NCBI GenBank assembly: GCA_002421565.1
Contig: DIKC01000043.1
Location: 1-6,714 of the forward strand
DNA length: 6,714 nucleotides
Direction: 5' to 3'
DNA from: Desulfobulbaceae bacterium UBA5628
Lineage (GTDB): Bacteria > Desulfobacterota > Desulfobulbia > Desulfobulbales > Desulfurivibrionaceae
The notes beneath the pieces were generated by a model. The model did not search any database. It had not been told where the DNA came from and saw only the letters and a program-made list of their open reading frames with translations. Positions 5,920 through 6,714 of the stretch are shown here, in pieces. The position numbers were made by a program, and so were the translations under genes. The first letter of the stretch is position 1. Every line of letters starts with the position of its first letter.

Positions 5920-6339
5920 ATGGTTTCCTTGGTGATCGATACGAATGTTTTCGTGTCAGGCCTTCGCTCGACGGGTGGAGCTTCGCGCGAGGTGTTGCGA
6001 CGAGTATTGACCGGGCGCTATGAGCCTCTGTTCGGCAACGCACTGTGGCTGGAGTACCACGATTTGCTGGGCCGCCGAGTGTGGGGTAATTCGACAACGG
6101 CAGCGGAACGGCTAGCGGTTCTGGCCGCCCTGGCCAAACGCGGCCGTTGGGTAACGGTGTATTACAACTGGCGGCCCAACTTGCCGGACGAGGCCGACAA
6201 TCACCTGATCGAATTGGCCTTGGCCGGAAACGCCGAGGCGATTGTGACCCATAACGTGCGGGATATACGTGGCGGCGAACTGCATCTCGGGGCGCTGCGC
6301 ATCCTGACGCCCGCGCAATGTTTGGAGGAATGGCGATGA
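5920..6339 (+). CDS. PIN-domain toxin of a toxin-antitoxin module (COG1569-like)
   Basis: A 139-residue PIN-domain protein, the right length for a family toxin acting as a Mg2+-dependent ribonuclease. Acidic active-site positions are present: D7 in LVIDTNVFVSGL, E45 in LWLEYHDLL, D93 in LPDEADNHLIELAL, and the THNVRDI motif with N112 and D115. It resembles the 'putative toxin component, PIN family' group (COG1569/PF13470). The ATG at 5920 gives the canonical N-terminus; an in-frame ATG at 5821 would add 33 residues that do not look like PIN sequence. No Shine-Dalgarno precedes 5920. The stop overlaps the antitoxin start as ATGA. Codons such as GTT, TTG, ACG, CGA and GCA are more frequent than in neighbouring genes, suggesting transfer. 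The RNA target is unknown. Confidence 0.9.
   Translation: MVSLVIDTNVFVSGLRSTGGASREVLRRVLTGRYEPLFGNALWLEYHDLLGRRVWGNSTTAAERLAVLAALAKRGRWVTVYYNWRPNLPDEADNHLIELALAGNAEAIVTHNVRDIRGGELHLGALRILTPAQCLEEWR
6324..6328 (+). promoter_or_regulatory. Strong Shine-Dalgarno of the antitoxin, inside the toxin gene
   Basis: GGAGG lies 7 nt before the ATG at 6336, the best spacing among three in-frame ATGs (6318, 6330, 6336). The ATG at 6318 precedes this site and the one at 6330 is only 1 nt past it, so it selects 6336 as the start and argues for much stronger initiation on the antitoxin than on the toxin. Confidence 0.8.
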
Positions 6340-6575
6340 GTACTTTGACGATTCGTTTGCCCGACGATACGGCGCAGCGTCTGAAGGCGTTGGCCAAAAG
6401 CCGCGGGCTGAGTACGAACAAGCTGGTGGAGCAACTGAGCGCCCATGCCCTGGCGGCCTGGGATACGGAAAACCATTTTCGCGCCCTGGCGGCGACCGGT
6501 AACGTCAAGCAAGCACTGGAAATCCTGGATCGGCTGGACGCCGAGGACAGGGCGAGGGGCGGGAGCCATAATTAA
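6336..6575 (+). CDS. Ribbon-helix-helix (CopG/Arc-like) antitoxin
   Basis: A 79-residue protein starting MSTLTIRLPDDTAQRLKALA. The beta-strand STLTIRLP followed by two helices (about 10-22 and 27-42, with turn KSRGLSTNKLVEQL) is the classic ribbon-helix-helix DNA-binding fold, which forms dimers that repress their own operon. The C-terminal half (about 45-79, WDTENHFRALAATGNVKQALEI...DRARGG) is helical and is expected to wrap around and block the PIN toxin. It overlaps the toxin stop by ATGA, so it is translated both from its own GGAGG and possibly by coupling. The order is toxin first, opposite to classical vapBC. Start chosen by Shine-Dalgarno and by the strand-initiating STLTIRLP. The cognate pairing is inferred from adjacency. 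Confidence 0.88.
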   Translation: MSTLTIRLPDDTAQRLKALAKSRGLSTNKLVEQLSAHALAAWDTENHFRALAATGNVKQALEILDRLDAEDRARGGSHN

Positions 6576-6714
6576 CGGGAACGAACAAGCAAGGTTAGGC
6601 TTTTTCCTGACAACAGGCCGCCAGAGATGCTATATGGTTAGCAAACGATCCAGGCAAACGCCGTGTAGTGTGCTCGTTGAGCCTACGGCCTAGTACCATG
6701 TAACATTGTTTAAT
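6576..6714. other. Non-coding tail with small inverted repeats and a possible promoter
   Basis: No supported gene in the last 139 nt. Visible items are CCTG-ACAA-CAGG (6606-6617), and TGCTA-TATGGT-TAGCA (6628-6643, perfect 5-bp arms). A possible plus-strand promoter has CTGACA at 6607-6612 and TATATG at 6631-6636 with an 18-nt spacer. A four-base AAGC/GCTT stem with a T-run near 6588-6605 is too weak to call a terminator for the antitoxin gene. Base composition is lower in GC than the core genes. It may be the edge of further accessory sequence continuing outside the window. Confidence 0.4.

Noticed and set aside
5799..5920. Direct repeat TGTCACCA at 5799-5806 and 5913-5920 as a target-site duplication
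   Set aside because: Both copies lie upstream of the toxin rather than on either side of the module, so they cannot mark its insertion ends. At 8 bp they may be chance or operator-related.
6318..6335. Alternative antitoxin starts at 6318 and 6330
   Set aside because: The GGAGG at 6324-6328 is downstream of the first and only 1 nt from the second. Only 6336 has proper spacing and begins right at the RHH strand.
6570..6600. Possible integron attC site (GTTAGGC at 6594-6600, AATTAAC at 6570-6576)
   Set aside because: GTTAGGC fits the R' consensus, but the partner box has a mismatch, the distance is too short, and no internal L boxes or paired arms are visible.
6445..6693. 82-residue open frame overlapping the antitoxin and the tail
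   Set aside because: It runs out of frame through the antitoxin gene, has no Shine-Dalgarno, and its tail resembles no known protein; most likely a shadow frame.

Overview
The window looks like a GC-rich bacterial chromosome segment. It is mostly densely packed housekeeping and signalling genes, with a small accessory cassette near the right end. The proteins (YchF tail, DUF4438, HD-GYP, a short PyrE, a zinc-ribbon protein, an RNB-family RNase with an unusual N-terminus) fit an anaerobic Desulfobacterota ('deltaproteobacterial') lineage, perhaps Desulfobulbales. That placement comes from gene style and composition only, is low to moderate in confidence, and could not be checked by a search.

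Layout. (1) 1-1112, plus strand: the C-terminal end of the ATPase YchF, then a DUF4438 protein whose Shine-Dalgarno overlaps the ychF stop codon. (2) 1157-3762, plus strand: a tight four-gene set. It holds a stand-alone CheY-like receiver, an HD-GYP protein with an N-terminal GAF-like region, orotate phosphoribosyltransferase (pyrE), and a 68-residue protein with two CxxC pairs. The junctions are 2 nt, a 4-nt overlap and 1 nt, so the genes are probably co-transcribed and partly translationally coupled. (3) 3766-5766, minus strand: an RNase II/R (RNB) family exoribonuclease, converging on the previous set with only 3 nt between stop codons. (4) 5776-5919: an intergenic region with a candidate promoter and perfect inverted repeats. 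(5) 5920-6575, plus strand: a PIN-domain toxin followed by a ribbon-helix-helix antitoxin, overlapping by ATGA. (6) 6576-6714: a non-coding tail with small inverted repeats and a possible promoter.

How the genes fit together. The receiver and HD-GYP pair suggests phosphorelay input to cyclic-di-GMP breakdown, placed in the same transcription unit as a pyrimidine-biosynthesis enzyme. The PIN/RHH pair is a VapBC-like toxin-antitoxin module in the less usual toxin-first order. Its codon use differs from its neighbours (more GTT, TTG, ACG, CGA, GCA), consistent with horizontal acquisition. The candidate promoter places the toxin start almost at the transcription start with no Shine-Dalgarno, while the antitoxin has a strong one, which would favour antitoxin excess.

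I did not find convincing evidence of a wholly new system. The points most worth a second look are the TA control region, the coupled signalling-pyrE-zinc-ribbon operon, and the two proteins of unknown function (DUF4438 and the zinc ribbon).
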